From positions 105,942-169,941 of the forward strand of contig NZ_CABJFS010000005.1 of the NCBI RefSeq assembly GCF_902364945.1: a stretch of DNA of 64,000 bases, written 5' to 3'. This DNA comes from Collinsella aerofaciens. GTDB lineage: Bacteria > Actinomycetota > Coriobacteriia > Coriobacteriales > Coriobacteriaceae. The notes beneath the pieces are model-generated. The model was not told the DNA's origin. It saw only the letters and a list, made by a program, of their open reading frames with translations, and did no database searches. Of the stretch, positions 1 to 7,459 are shown piece by piece. Both the position numbers and the translations under genes were made by a program. Position 1 is the stretch's first letter; each line of letters starts with the position of its first letter.

Positions 1-67
1 CTGGCACCGCCAGCAGCAGCGGTATCTCCAGTTTTGCGAGTAGGCGCACGATGCGATAATCCGCCAT
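1..67 (-). CDS. Start of a third gene of the ECF transporter operon (partial)
   Basis: Only the first 22 codons are inside the window. The start codon lies 4 bp after the stop of the double ATPase gene, so the two are almost certainly co-transcribed. The visible protein begins MADYRIVRLLAK and continues into a hydrophobic run (IPLLLAVP), which fits a membrane protein. Position after T and A subunits suggests the substrate-binding S component of an ECF transporter, but this is inference from context. The fragment is too short to identify a family or substrate. Confidence 0.5.
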   Translation of the reverse strand, partial: MADYRIVRLLAKLEIPLLLAVP

Positions 68-71
68 CCCA

Positions 72-1715
72 TCACGCCCTATAAAACACGTTGTCGGCAA
101 GGAAGTCGGTCGGCGGCTCCATGCAGGCGATCTCGCCGTCAAACATCATGGCAATGTCATCGGCAACCTGCTCGGCAAAATCCAGATCGTGCGTGGCCAT
201 AATGACGGTGCCGCCAGCCTTCGCATGGTCACGCAGGGCGCGGGCGATAATGCAGCGACTTGCCAGGTCTAGACCCTTGGTGGGCTCATCGAGCAATAGC
301 AGTTCGGGGCCAATTAGCAGCAGTTTTGCCAATGCAAGCAGTTGACGCTGCCCGCCCGAAAGATCGTACGGATGGCGCCCATCCAGACCCGACAGCCCCA
401 AGCTCGCCGCACGCTCCCGCGCCAAGTTCTCGTCATATCCGCAGGTCGAGGCCCATTCCATCAGCTCATCGTGAACCGTCTCGGCAACCAGCAATGCTTT
501 GGGATTCTGAGGCAGCAGCGCCGCCGAGGCCGCTCCGCGCACCATGCGGCCGCGCTGCAGCTTGGCGGTCTTCGCCAGCACCGAGAGCATCGTCGACTTA
601 CCGCATCCGTTGCCGCCCACGATCGCATGCACCGCACCGGCCGAAAACGCCACGTCGAGCCCGCGCAGCACCCAGCCGCCCGCGCGATCGTAGCGAAACC
701 AGCTCCCTGCCAGGGTGGTAGCCGACCCGCCGTGCATTTTTTGGAGTATTCTGCTCCCATCCGTGCGCGGGAAGGCTTCCGAGCCGTTCTCGAGCGACGT
801 TTGCGCCACAAATTCGGACGATTTGTCCAATTCCGAACTTTTTTTCGCGCTCGATACGTCCCCGGGCGGCTCCAGAGAGCCCAAATTGTCCTCACGCCCG
901 CTGAATACTCCGTTTTTTGCACATCGGACGGCACCCCACCCCAACATGTCGTCGGAAAACAACGATTCTCGGCGTCCCAAAGAAGCCATATCCGCCACCT
1001 CGCGCACGCGACCGTCCTCAATCCGGTACGCACACGTCGCATACTCGAGCATTGGGCGCGGTTGATGCGTAGCCACAACAACCGTGCAGCCCAACTCACG
1101 GTTCACACGAAACAGCGCGTGCAGAAAACTCTTCTCGGCAACGGGATCGAGCTGAGACGTGGGCTCGTCGAGTAGCAGCACACGCGGACGCAGCGCCAGG
1201 ACGGCGGCAAGCGACAGCAGCTGCTTGCGGCCGCCCGAAAGCGTATCGGTATCGCGATGAAGCCAGTCCTCCAGACCAAAGAAATAGCTGGTCTCAGCTA
1301 CGCGACGGCGCATCTCATCACGTGCTAGCCCCAAGTTTTCCAGGCCAAACGCCATCTCGTGCCACACGGTCTCGCACACGATCTGGTTCTCGGGATCCTG
1401 AAACACGTAGCCCACGCGCTCCGCCGATGCCCGCACGTCCATGTCGGCAACGTTCTCGCCCAGCACGCGCGCATCGCCAGTGCGCTCGCCCGCCGGAGCG
1501 ATCTCGGGCTTGAGCAGCGACAGCAGCGTCGACTTACCCGATCCGGTACCGCCAACAAGCAGCGCAAATGCACCTTGGGGAACACGCCAATCAAGTCCCT
1601 CGAGCACCGGTGCCCCGGCCCCGGGATAGGCAAAACTAAGGCCCTGCACCTCAATCGCCGGAATATCCGGGCCGCACGCCGCGCCCGACACCGGGCCCCT
1701 ATCCAACCGAGCCAT
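72..1715 (-). CDS. ECF-type transporter, fused double ATP-binding subunit (EcfA-EcfA')
   Basis: This 547-residue protein carries two complete ABC ATPase domains in one chain and would energise vitamin or cofactor uptake with the adjacent T subunit. Domain 1 (about residues 20-260) has Walker A GGTGSGKST, signature LSGGRKQ and Walker B LLLDEPTSQLD. Domain 2 (about 330-547) has GGNGCGKST, LSGGQRQ and LLLLDEPTKGLD. Both look catalytically intact. The linker of roughly 65-90 residues is long and low in complexity, rich in Ser, Glu and Lys. Its DNA is bounded by inverted GGAGTATTC/GAATACTCC sequences (743-751 and 903-911), so it may derive from an inserted repeat. The gene overlaps the stop of the T-subunit gene. 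Substrate unknown; YkoD-like fusions are the closest known arrangement. Confidence 0.88.
   Translation of the reverse strand: MARLDRGPVSGAACGPDIPAIEVQGLSFAYPGAGAPVLEGLDWRVPQGAFALLVGGTGSGKSTLLSLLKPEIAPAGERTGDARVLGENVADMDVRASAERVGYVFQDPENQIVCETVWHEMAFGLENLGLARDEMRRRVAETSYFFGLEDWLHRDTDTLSGGRKQLLSLAAVLALRPRVLLLDEPTSQLDPVAEKSFLHALFRVNRELGCTVVVATHQPRPMLEYATCAYRIEDGRVREVADMASLGRRESLFSDDMLGWGAVRCAKNGVFSGREDNLGSLEPPGDVSSAKKSSELDKSSEFVAQTSLENGSEAFPRTDGSRILQKMHGGSATTLAGSWFRYDRAGGWVLRGLDVAFSAGAVHAIVGGNGCGKSTMLSVLAKTAKLQRGRMVRGAASAALLPQNPKALLVAETVHDELMEWASTCGYDENLARERAASLGLSGLDGRHPYDLSGGQRQLLALAKLLLIGPELLLLDEPTKGLDLASRCIIARALRDHAKAGGTVIMATHDLDFAEQVADDIAMMFDGEIACMEPPTDFLADNVFYRA
732..922. repeat. Inverted-repeat-bounded segment inside the double ATPase gene
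   Basis: The segment coding for the interdomain linker is bordered by GTGCA plus GGAGTATTC on the left (732-736, 743-751) and the inverse GAATACTCC plus TGCAC on the right (903-911, 918-922). It also contains an internal GGCTCC/GAGCC hairpin near 872-890. The reading frame stays open throughout. It could be an in-frame insertion of a palindromic element, or chance pairing in a fast-evolving linker. Confidence 0.4.
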
Positions 1716-2770
1716 CAGCCAAACCTCTTCTCGTCAATCGCATGCAGCACGCAGGGCAGCACCATCCAGGCAGCGTACACGACATAGCCCAGCCACGGCG
1801 CGGGCACCGAAAGCTGCGGGTAAAACGAATACTGCGCTGTCGCGGTCCATGCCACCGCCACCGCGGCGGCACCAAACACTGCAAGTCCAACCAGCGCGGC
1901 AGCATCGCCGCGCCTCAGCCGATACCGCGCATACGTCGTACGGCGCGACGCAGCACCCCACCCGCGAGAGCGCATGGCATCCGCGCGCTCAAGCGAATCT
2001 TCCATGCCCCAGCCCATCAGCACGCTCGATGCCCGCAGGCGCGAGCGCACGGGGTCAGCCGGCGCGCGTCCCGGTACATCAATCGCGTCCTGCACCGCCA
2101 GCACCGTGCGGCCGCGGCGCAAAAACTGTGGGATAAGCCGCATGCACATCGAAATCATGAGCGCGATCACCGGCGCGGCGTTGCCCAAAAGCGCAAGCAC
2201 CTTGTCGTAGCCAAGCATCGACGCCGCGGCCTCAAACCACAGCACGCTCGCCACAAACAGCCCACCCATGCACAGGCCGTACATCATGCTCTCCAAATAC
2301 ACCGCGCGCATGCCAATATGGAAAAGCTCGGTCGAGCCCGATGCGCTAAACAGCGGGTTGACCAGTGCAATGATCAAAATCACCGGCAGCTGCCAGCGAA
2401 GCGCGCCCAACGTGCGGGCAGCCCCGCGCGTCGCAAATCCATACGCCAACCCGCCCGCGAGCGACAGCGCGATCAGCACCGGTTGCATCGAGAACATGGT
2501 GAGCCCCAACGTCAGCACCATGTAGAGTGCCGGCACCGCCGGATGCGACATCGAGAATGCCGCGACGGGCTCGTTGCCCGATTCCTCTCGCATGATATCC
2601 ACGGGCACCCCCGTCCCCTCGCTCAAACGACAACGCCGCAGCGCCTCCGCCATACACAACCAGCGCAAACGCCGCACCGCCGGCCCAAGCATCAGCTGCC
2701 GCAAACCAATCGTTACGCGCTCATCATATGCCTGCGGTATCATATTGCGCCGTGTATCGTTTCCAAACAC
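1715..2770 (-). CDS. ECF transporter transmembrane T subunit (EcfT/CbiQ-like)
   Basis: This is a membrane protein of up to 351 residues, with about five hydrophobic segments between roughly residues 75 and 345. It carries the T-subunit signature of short Ala-Arg-Gly motifs in the cytosolic coupling region: ERADAMRSRGWG near residue 260 matches the expected A-R-G helix contacting the ATPases. It is followed with a slight overlap by the fused ATPase gene, so the operon is T, A-A, then a third gene. The longest frame starts at GTG 2770; an ATG nine codons in (2743) is equally plausible, and neither has a strong ribosome site. The divergent glmU gene starts 29 bp away, so promoters must overlap. 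Confidence 0.8.
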   Translation of the reverse strand: MFGNDTRRNMIPQAYDERVTIGLRQLMLGPAVRRLRWLCMAEALRRCRLSEGTGVPVDIMREESGNEPVAAFSMSHPAVPALYMVLTLGLTMFSMQPVLIALSLAGGLAYGFATRGAARTLGALRWQLPVILIIALVNPLFSASGSTELFHIGMRAVYLESMMYGLCMGGLFVASVLWFEAAASMLGYDKVLALLGNAAPVIALMISMCMRLIPQFLRRGRTVLAVQDAIDVPGRAPADPVRSRLRASSVLMGWGMEDSLERADAMRSRGWGAASRRTTYARYRLRRGDAAALVGLAVFGAAAVAVAWTATAQYSFYPQLSVPAPWLGYVVYAAWMVLPCVLHAIDEKRFG

Positions 2771-2799
2771 ACGTCTCTAATAACGTAACAGGAGATCAC

Positions 2800-4212
2800 A
2801 TGGACGCAACCGCAATTATCCTCGCCGCCGGCGAGGGCACCCGCATGAAGTCGAACCACTGCAAGGTTTCGCACAAAATCCTGGGCAAGCCCATGGTTCA
2901 GTGGATCGTCGACGCCACCATCAAGGCCGGCTGCAGCCGCGTCGTGGTCGTCATCGGCAGCCACGCCGACGAGATGCGCGCCCTCATCGATGGCGCCTAC
3001 GCCAACAGCGCCACCAAGGTCGAGTGCGTCGAGCAGACCGAGCGCCTGGGCACCGGCCATGCCGTCAAGGTCGCGCTCGAGGCCTGCGGCATCACGCAAG
3101 GCCCCGTCGTCGTGCTCAACGGCGACCTGCCGCTCATCACCGCCGACACCGTCGCCAAGTTCGCACAGACCGTCGCCACCGGCGAGCTCGCCTGCACCGT
3201 CATGACCATGACCCCGCCCGATCCTTTTGGCTACGGCCGCATCAAGCTGGGTGCCGATGGTCAGATCGAGCGCATCATCGAGCAGAAGGACTGCACGCCC
3301 GAGCAGGCCGCCACGCTGCTGGAGTGCAACGCCGGCTGCTACGCCTTCGACGGCGCGCAGCTCGCCGCCCACATCAACGAGATCGGCAACGACAACGCGC
3401 AGTCCGAGTACTATCTGCCCGACATGCTCGAAATCCTCAAGGGTCACGGCCAGGCAGCCTCCATCTTCCACTGCGACGACTACCGCGACGGCCTGGGCGT
3501 CAACAGTCGTATCCAGCTCGCGCAGCTCACCGCCATCGCGCGCGACCGCATCAACGAGCACTGGATGGCAGAGGGCGTCACGTTCATCGACCCCACGCAG
3601 GCTTGGATCGGCCCCGACGCCACCATCGGCCGCGACACCGTCGTGTGGCCGCAGACGCACCTGATCGGCCACGTCACCGTGGGCGAGGAATGCCAGCTCG
3701 GCCCCAACAGCCGTCTCACCGACACCACCGTCGGCAGCGGCTGCACCATCGATGAGACCATCGCCATCGAGGCCGTCATCGAGAACGGCGTCGACTGCGG
3801 CCCGCGCGCCTACCTGCGCCCGGGCACCCACATGCTCGACGGATCCAAGGCCGGCACGCACGTGGAGATCAAGAAGTCCACGATCGGCGAGGGCTCCAAG
3901 GTTCCGCACCTGTCCTACATCGGCGACACCACCATGGGCTCCGGCGTCAACGTGGGCGCGGGCTCCATCACCTGCAACTACGACGGCGTGCACAAGCACA
4001 AGACCGTCATCGGCAAGGATGCCTTCATCGGTTCCGACACCATGATGGTCGCGCCCGCCCAGATCGGCGACGGCGCGCTCGTGGCCGCCGGCTCCGTCAT
4101 CACCGAGCCGGTCCCGGCCGACGCACTCGGTCTGGGCCGCGCCCGTCAGGTAAATATTGAGGGCTGGGCCGCCGATTATCGCCGCCGCCTGCACGAGGAC
4201 GACGAGGTATAA
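2800..4212 (+). CDS. glmU: Bifunctional UDP-N-acetylglucosamine pyrophosphorylase / glucosamine-1-phosphate N-acetyltransferase
   Basis: GlmU acetylates glucosamine-1-phosphate and couples it to UTP, making UDP-GlcNAc for peptidoglycan. The 470-residue product begins MDATAIILAAGEGTRMKS, the nucleotidyltransferase motif (LAAGxGTRM). The uridyltransferase domain covers roughly residues 1-230, and a left-handed beta-helix of hexapeptide repeats (IGxDTVV, VTVGEEC, VNVGAGS) fills the C-terminal half. The start at ATG 2800 is chosen over an in-frame upstream codon because GGAG precedes it at the right distance and the family begins here. A terminator hairpin follows. Transcribed towards prs but probably a separate unit. 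Confidence 0.97.
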   Translation: MDATAIILAAGEGTRMKSNHCKVSHKILGKPMVQWIVDATIKAGCSRVVVVIGSHADEMRALIDGAYANSATKVECVEQTERLGTGHAVKVALEACGITQGPVVVLNGDLPLITADTVAKFAQTVATGELACTVMTMTPPDPFGYGRIKLGADGQIERIIEQKDCTPEQAATLLECNAGCYAFDGAQLAAHINEIGNDNAQSEYYLPDMLEILKGHGQAASIFHCDDYRDGLGVNSRIQLAQLTAIARDRINEHWMAEGVTFIDPTQAWIGPDATIGRDTVVWPQTHLIGHVTVGEECQLGPNSRLTDTTVGSGCTIDETIAIEAVIENGVDCGPRAYLRPGTHMLDGSKAGTHVEIKKSTIGEGSKVPHLSYIGDTTMGSGVNVGAGSITCNYDGVHKHKTVIGKDAFIGSDTMMVAPAQIGDGALVAAGSVITEPVPADALGLGRARQVNIEGWAADYRRRLHEDDEV

Positions 4213-4229
4213 CGTTTTACCAAGCATCT

Positions 4230-4264
4230 AAGGAGCTGTTCCCATGGGGACGGCTCCTTTTTCT
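4230..4264 (+). terminator. Rho-independent terminator after glmU
   Basis: The inverted repeat AAGGAGC / GCTCCTT (4230-4236 and 4253-4259) is followed by a T-rich run, directly downstream of the glmU stop codon. Confidence 0.75.
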
Positions 4265-4403
4265 ATCGTGACCTGCGCGACAGGATGAGTGGTCGGTTCG
4301 TGTCCGTTGACGGTAAAGACGTTATCAAGACCCGATTAACCCCGTCGCGCGGTTACAATGCAACAAGGCATCTATATGGCATTCGATATAAAGGAGAAGG
4401 GTA

Positions 4404-5390
4404 ATGCCGATTAATGATCCCGAGAAGTCGGAGAATATGCGCAAGTCCATCCGCGTGTATTCCGGTTCCTCCAACCGTCCCCTCGCTCAGAAGATTGCTG
4501 AGTACCTTGGGGTCGAGCTTTCGGGCCTTACGCTAAAGCAGTTCGCCAATGGTGAGATTTACGCCCGCTACGACGAGACCGTCCGCGGCGCCGACGTCTT
4601 CCTGATTCAGTCCGTGGCCGGCGGCAACGTCAACGACATGCTCATGGAGCTGCTCATCGCCACCGACGCTGCCAAGCGCGCATCCGCCCGCTCCATCACC
4701 GCCGTTATCACCCACTACGGCTATGCCCGCCAGGACCGCAAGGCCGGCCCGCGCGAGCCCATCACCGCCCGCCTCGTCGCCAACCTGCTCGAGCGTGCCG
4801 GCGTCAACCGCATCATCACCCTCGACCTGCACCAGGGCCAGATCCAGGGCTTCTTCGATATCCCGGTTAACCACCTGTCCGCACTGCCGCTGTTTGGCCA
4901 GTACTACAACGACATGCACTTCGACACCGACAACCTGGTTGTCGTCTCCCCCGACGTGGGTCGCGCCAAGGCCGCCAAGAAGCTGTCCGACATGCTCGGC
5001 TGCGACCTGGCCATCGCCCACAAGGGCCGTCCGCGCCACAACGCCGCCGAGGTCATGGGCATCATCGGTGACATCAAGGGCAAGACCTGCATCATCAACG
5101 ACGACATGATCGACACCGCTGGCACCCTGTGCGCCAACGTCAAGGAGCTCAAGGCTATGGGCGCCGGCGACATCTACGTCTGCGCCACCCACGGCATCTT
5201 CTCCGGTCCGGCCATCGAGCGCCTGAACGATGCCCCCATCGTCGAGTGCGTCGTCACCGACGCCATCCCCGTCGAGGTCGGCGGCAAGATCAAGACTATC
5301 TCGGTCGCCGAGGAGTTCGCTCAGGCCATCTCCGCCGTTTACCACGAGGAGCCCGTCTCCACGCTCGTCGGCGGCGACTTCGCGCTGTAA
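4404..5390 (+). CDS. prs: Ribose-phosphate pyrophosphokinase (PRPP synthetase)
   Basis: This enzyme makes PRPP from ribose-5-phosphate and ATP, the precursor for the purine genes elsewhere in the window and for pyrimidine, NAD, His and Trp synthesis. The 328-residue length is typical. Visible motifs are the N-terminal subunit fold (VYSGSSNRPLAQKIA), the ATP/flexible-loop region (YARQDRKAGPREPITA) near residue 110, and the PRPP loop (NDDMIDTAGTLC) near residue 235. ATG 4404 has AAGGAGAAGG just upstream. The first dozen residues, before the conserved core, could be a short extension. The gene sits between glmU and pth, each separated by a terminator. Confidence 0.97.
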   Translation: MPINDPEKSENMRKSIRVYSGSSNRPLAQKIAEYLGVELSGLTLKQFANGEIYARYDETVRGADVFLIQSVAGGNVNDMLMELLIATDAAKRASARSITAVITHYGYARQDRKAGPREPITARLVANLLERAGVNRIITLDLHQGQIQGFFDIPVNHLSALPLFGQYYNDMHFDTDNLVVVSPDVGRAKAAKKLSDMLGCDLAIAHKGRPRHNAAEVMGIIGDIKGKTCIINDDMIDTAGTLCANVKELKAMGAGDIYVCATHGIFSGPAIERLNDAPIVECVVTDAIPVEVGGKIKTISVAEEFAQAISAVYHEEPVSTLVGGDFAL

Positions 5391-5419
5391 TCGCATCGTC
5401 CTTGCAACCCGGCGCATCG

Positions 5420-5495
5420 CCGTCGGAACAGAAGAAACCCCCGCGCTCCCCCTTGCTTCGCAAAGGTCGCGCGGGGGTTTCTTCTGTTCCGACGG
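5420..5495. terminator. Very long perfect hairpin between prs and pth
   Basis: A perfect 27-bp inverted repeat (5420-5446 paired with 5469-5495) surrounds a 22-nt loop. The arms contain A-rich/T-rich segments (AGAAGAAACCCCC and its complement), giving a terminator-like signal on either strand. It lies just after prs and is the probable prs terminator, although the stem is far longer than usual. Confidence 0.75.
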
Positions 5496-5615
5496 CTCGC
5501 TCTGCCGCGGCCGCGCTTTTGTCTGGTGGGATTTCGCTGAAACGAAGTCTCGCCTTCGGCGGGCGTGGTAGCCTTTGTCGTTGATTAAACTTTTATGTGT
5601 AACGGAAGGACAAAT

Positions 5616-6245
5616 ATGGCAGCTGCACAGCCGCTTAAGATTCGCATGGTTGCCGGACTTGGCAACCCGGGTGAGGAATATGCCGAGACCCGCCACAACG
5701 CCGGCTTTAAGGCGATCGATGAGCTGGCCCGTCAGGCCGGTGTCACGTACTGGAAAAACCAGGCCGGCGCCGAGGTCGCACTCATCAACATCAACGATCC
5801 CGAGGAAGAGGGTGGCAAGCGCCAGATCGTGCTGGTCAAGCCGCAGTCGTATATGAATACCTCGGGTGGCCCCATCTCCAAGCTCTGCCGCGAGTACAAG
5901 ATCAAGGCCGAGGAGCTACTCGTGATTCACGACGAGCTCGACATCCCCGCCGGTGACGTGCGCGTCAAGGTGGGCGGTGGCCACGCCGGGCACAACGGCC
6001 TGCGCTCCATCATCGACAAGATGGGCAGCCGCGACTTTAGCCGTATCCGCACCGGCATCGGCAACCCTCCCGGCAAGATGGCCGTGGCAGACTATGTGCT
6101 CAAACAGCTGCGCGCCCGCGAGGCCGATGACTTCCAGGACACCTGCGCCCGCGCCGCCGACGCCGCGGGTCTCGCCATCGTGCACGGCGTGATCTATGCC
6201 CGCGACCACGTCAACGGCGCCGCCTCCGCCAACGGCAAGCACTAA
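5616..6245 (+). CDS. pth: Peptidyl-tRNA hydrolase
   Basis: Pth recycles tRNA from prematurely released peptidyl-tRNA in the cytosol. The 209-residue product carries the family signature at the N terminus (VAGLGNPGEEYAETRHNAGF, with the catalytic His in RHN). It also has the second motif, VIHDELDIPAGDVRVKVGGG, and HNGLRSI, which contribute substrate-binding Asn, Asp and His residues. ATG 5616 is preferred over an in-frame codon seven codons upstream because GGAAGGA lies at the right distance. The stop codon overlaps the left edge of a GGGACAG-loop hairpin element, and a strong terminator follows. Confidence 0.96.
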   Translation: MAAAQPLKIRMVAGLGNPGEEYAETRHNAGFKAIDELARQAGVTYWKNQAGAEVALININDPEEEGGKRQIVLVKPQSYMNTSGGPISKLCREYKIKAEELLVIHDELDIPAGDVRVKVGGGHAGHNGLRSIIDKMGSRDFSRIRTGIGNPPGKMAVADYVLKQLRAREADDFQDTCARAADAAGLAIVHGVIYARDHVNGAASANGKH

Positions 6246-6284
6246 AACCTACCGTTTAGGGACAGGTTTATTTTGGCAGGTTTT
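6244..6284. repeat. GGGACAG-loop hairpin, copy 1
   Basis: AAAACCTACC (6244-6253) pairs with GGCAGGTTTT (6275-6284). The 21-nt loop holds AGGGACAGGTTTATTTT. The same design occurs at 23185-23225, with the loop in opposite orientation, and at 6409-6447. It overlaps the pth stop codon. Confidence 0.7.
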
Positions 6285-6350
6285 ATCTGCGGAAACGCCC
6301 CGGTGGCCGCATCGCAATAAACCCCGCGCCGCCATACACGCATAACACCC

Positions 6351-6394
6351 CAAAGGGGGCCGGCCTCATCACAACCCGAGGCCGGCCCCCTTTG
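6351..6394 (+). terminator. Terminator after pth
   Basis: A perfect 17-bp stem (CAAAGGGGGCCGGCCTC and its complement, 6351-6367 with 6378-6394) has a 10-nt loop and is followed by a T-rich stretch. The stem edges are A-rich and T-rich, so it may work in both directions. Confidence 0.75.
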
Positions 6395-6408
6395 CCGTTT
6401 TGCCTGAT

Positions 6409-6447
6409 AAAACCGACCAAAATAAACCTATCCCTATTTGGTAGGTC
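6409..6447. repeat. GGGACAG-loop hairpin, inverted partner of copy 1
   Basis: ACCGACC (6412-6418) pairs imperfectly with GGTAGGT (6440-6446). The loop AAATAAACCTATCCCTA is the reverse complement of the copy 1 loop with one transition (GGGATAG for GGGACAG). With copy 1 it forms a large inverted repeat about 200 bp across. Confidence 0.6.
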
Positions 6448-6619
6448 GAAGTGGATAAACCCTTTTCCCAACCGCCGAAGACACACGTAAACAGCATGTC
6501 CATGAGGGTATAATTTGCACCGTATGTCTGCACAACGCCTGTGCGCGTACGGTTTTACTCGGGCTACCGTCCATTTCCGTGGAGGCACGGTTCGGCGGCC
6601 CTAACAAGAGAGGGGTTCT

Positions 6620-7459
6620 ATGTATAAGATCCTGGAGAAGACGCAGTTCTCGGAGAAGGTGTTCAAGTTCCGCATCGAGGCGCCCGCGATCGCCAAGCAT
6701 GCGCACGCTGGACAGTTCCTCATGGTTCGCGCCAACGAGACGGGCGAGCGCGTCCCGTTTACCCTAGCTGGTTGGAACGGTGACGAGGGCTGGGTCGAGT
6801 TCATCTTCATGGTGATCGGCAAGACCACCGAGATGCTTTCCACCTATGAGGCCGGCGAGTCACTGCGCGACGTCGTGGGCCCGCTGGGCGTTCCCACCGA
6901 GATGGCCGAGGGCCCCTGCGCCGTCATTGGCGGCGGCGTCGGCCTGGCAATTGCCTTCCCGGTCGCCAAGCACCTGGTCGAGACCGGCCACGAGGTCCAC
7001 GCCATCATGGGCGCCCGCACCAAGGACCTCCTGCTCATGGAGGACCAGTTCCGCGAGCTCCTCGACGAGGACCACATCCACATCACCACCGATGACGGCT
7101 CCTACGGCGAGCAGGGCGTTGTCACCGCTCCGCTGGAGCGCCTGCTGCAGGACAAGGCCGTGAGCCAGGTCTTCTGCGTCGGCCCCGTTCCGATGATGAA
7201 GTTCTCGACCCTCACCGCCCAGAAGTACGACACCCCCATCACCGCGTCGCTCAACCCCATCATGGTTGACGGCACCGGTATGTGCGGCTGCTGCCGCGTC
7301 GAGGTGGGCGGCGTGACCAAGTTCGCTTGCGTCGACGGCCCCGACTTCGATGCCACCCTGGTCGACTGGGATGACCTTCGTGCCCGCCAGGCCGCTTACC
7401 GTTCCGAAGAGGGCGAGTCCCTCAAGGCCTATGAGGAAAAGAGCTGCGCATGCCACTAG
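6620..7459 (+). CDS. NfnA/SudB-like FAD and 2Fe-2S electron-transfer subunit
   Basis: The 279-residue product belongs to the ferredoxin-NADP reductase-like family that includes NfnA, sulfide dehydrogenase beta subunit and the PyrK electron-transfer subunit. The N-terminal FAD-binding barrel is followed by an NAD-binding domain (AVIGGGVGLAIAFPVAKHL near residue 105). A C-terminal cysteine cluster (GMCGCCRVEV and FACVDGPDFDA, residues about 220-245) provides 2Fe-2S ligands. It overlaps the next gene by 10 bp, and that partner is an NfnB-like flavoprotein. In characterised systems the pair transfers electrons between NADH, NADPH and reduced ferredoxin. Which nucleotides are used here cannot be read from sequence. 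Confidence 0.88.
   Translation: MYKILEKTQFSEKVFKFRIEAPAIAKHAHAGQFLMVRANETGERVPFTLAGWNGDEGWVEFIFMVIGKTTEMLSTYEAGESLRDVVGPLGVPTEMAEGPCAVIGGGVGLAIAFPVAKHLVETGHEVHAIMGARTKDLLLMEDQFRELLDEDHIHITTDDGSYGEQGVVTAPLERLLQDKAVSQVFCVGPVPMMKFSTLTAQKYDTPITASLNPIMVDGTGMCGCCRVEVGGVTKFACVDGPDFDATLVDWDDLRARQAAYRSEEGESLKAYEEKSCACH

Larger units (their letters stand above)
6246..6619. other. 374-bp intergenic region between pth and the NfnA-like gene
   Basis: It holds two inverted GGGACAG-type hairpins (6244-6284 and 6409-6447) placed symmetrically around a 17-bp terminator stem (6351-6394). About 170 bp of leader to the next gene follows. No small gene or recognisable RNA was found in the remainder. Confidence 0.6.

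Noticed and set aside
2740..4227. A 495-codon open frame on the minus strand opposite glmU
   Set aside because: It lies entirely across a confident gene; its Val/Asp/Gly-rich, repetitive composition is what antisense reading of GC-rich codons produces. Similar shadows opposite prs (4533-5696) and carB (40776-42884) were dropped for the same reason.
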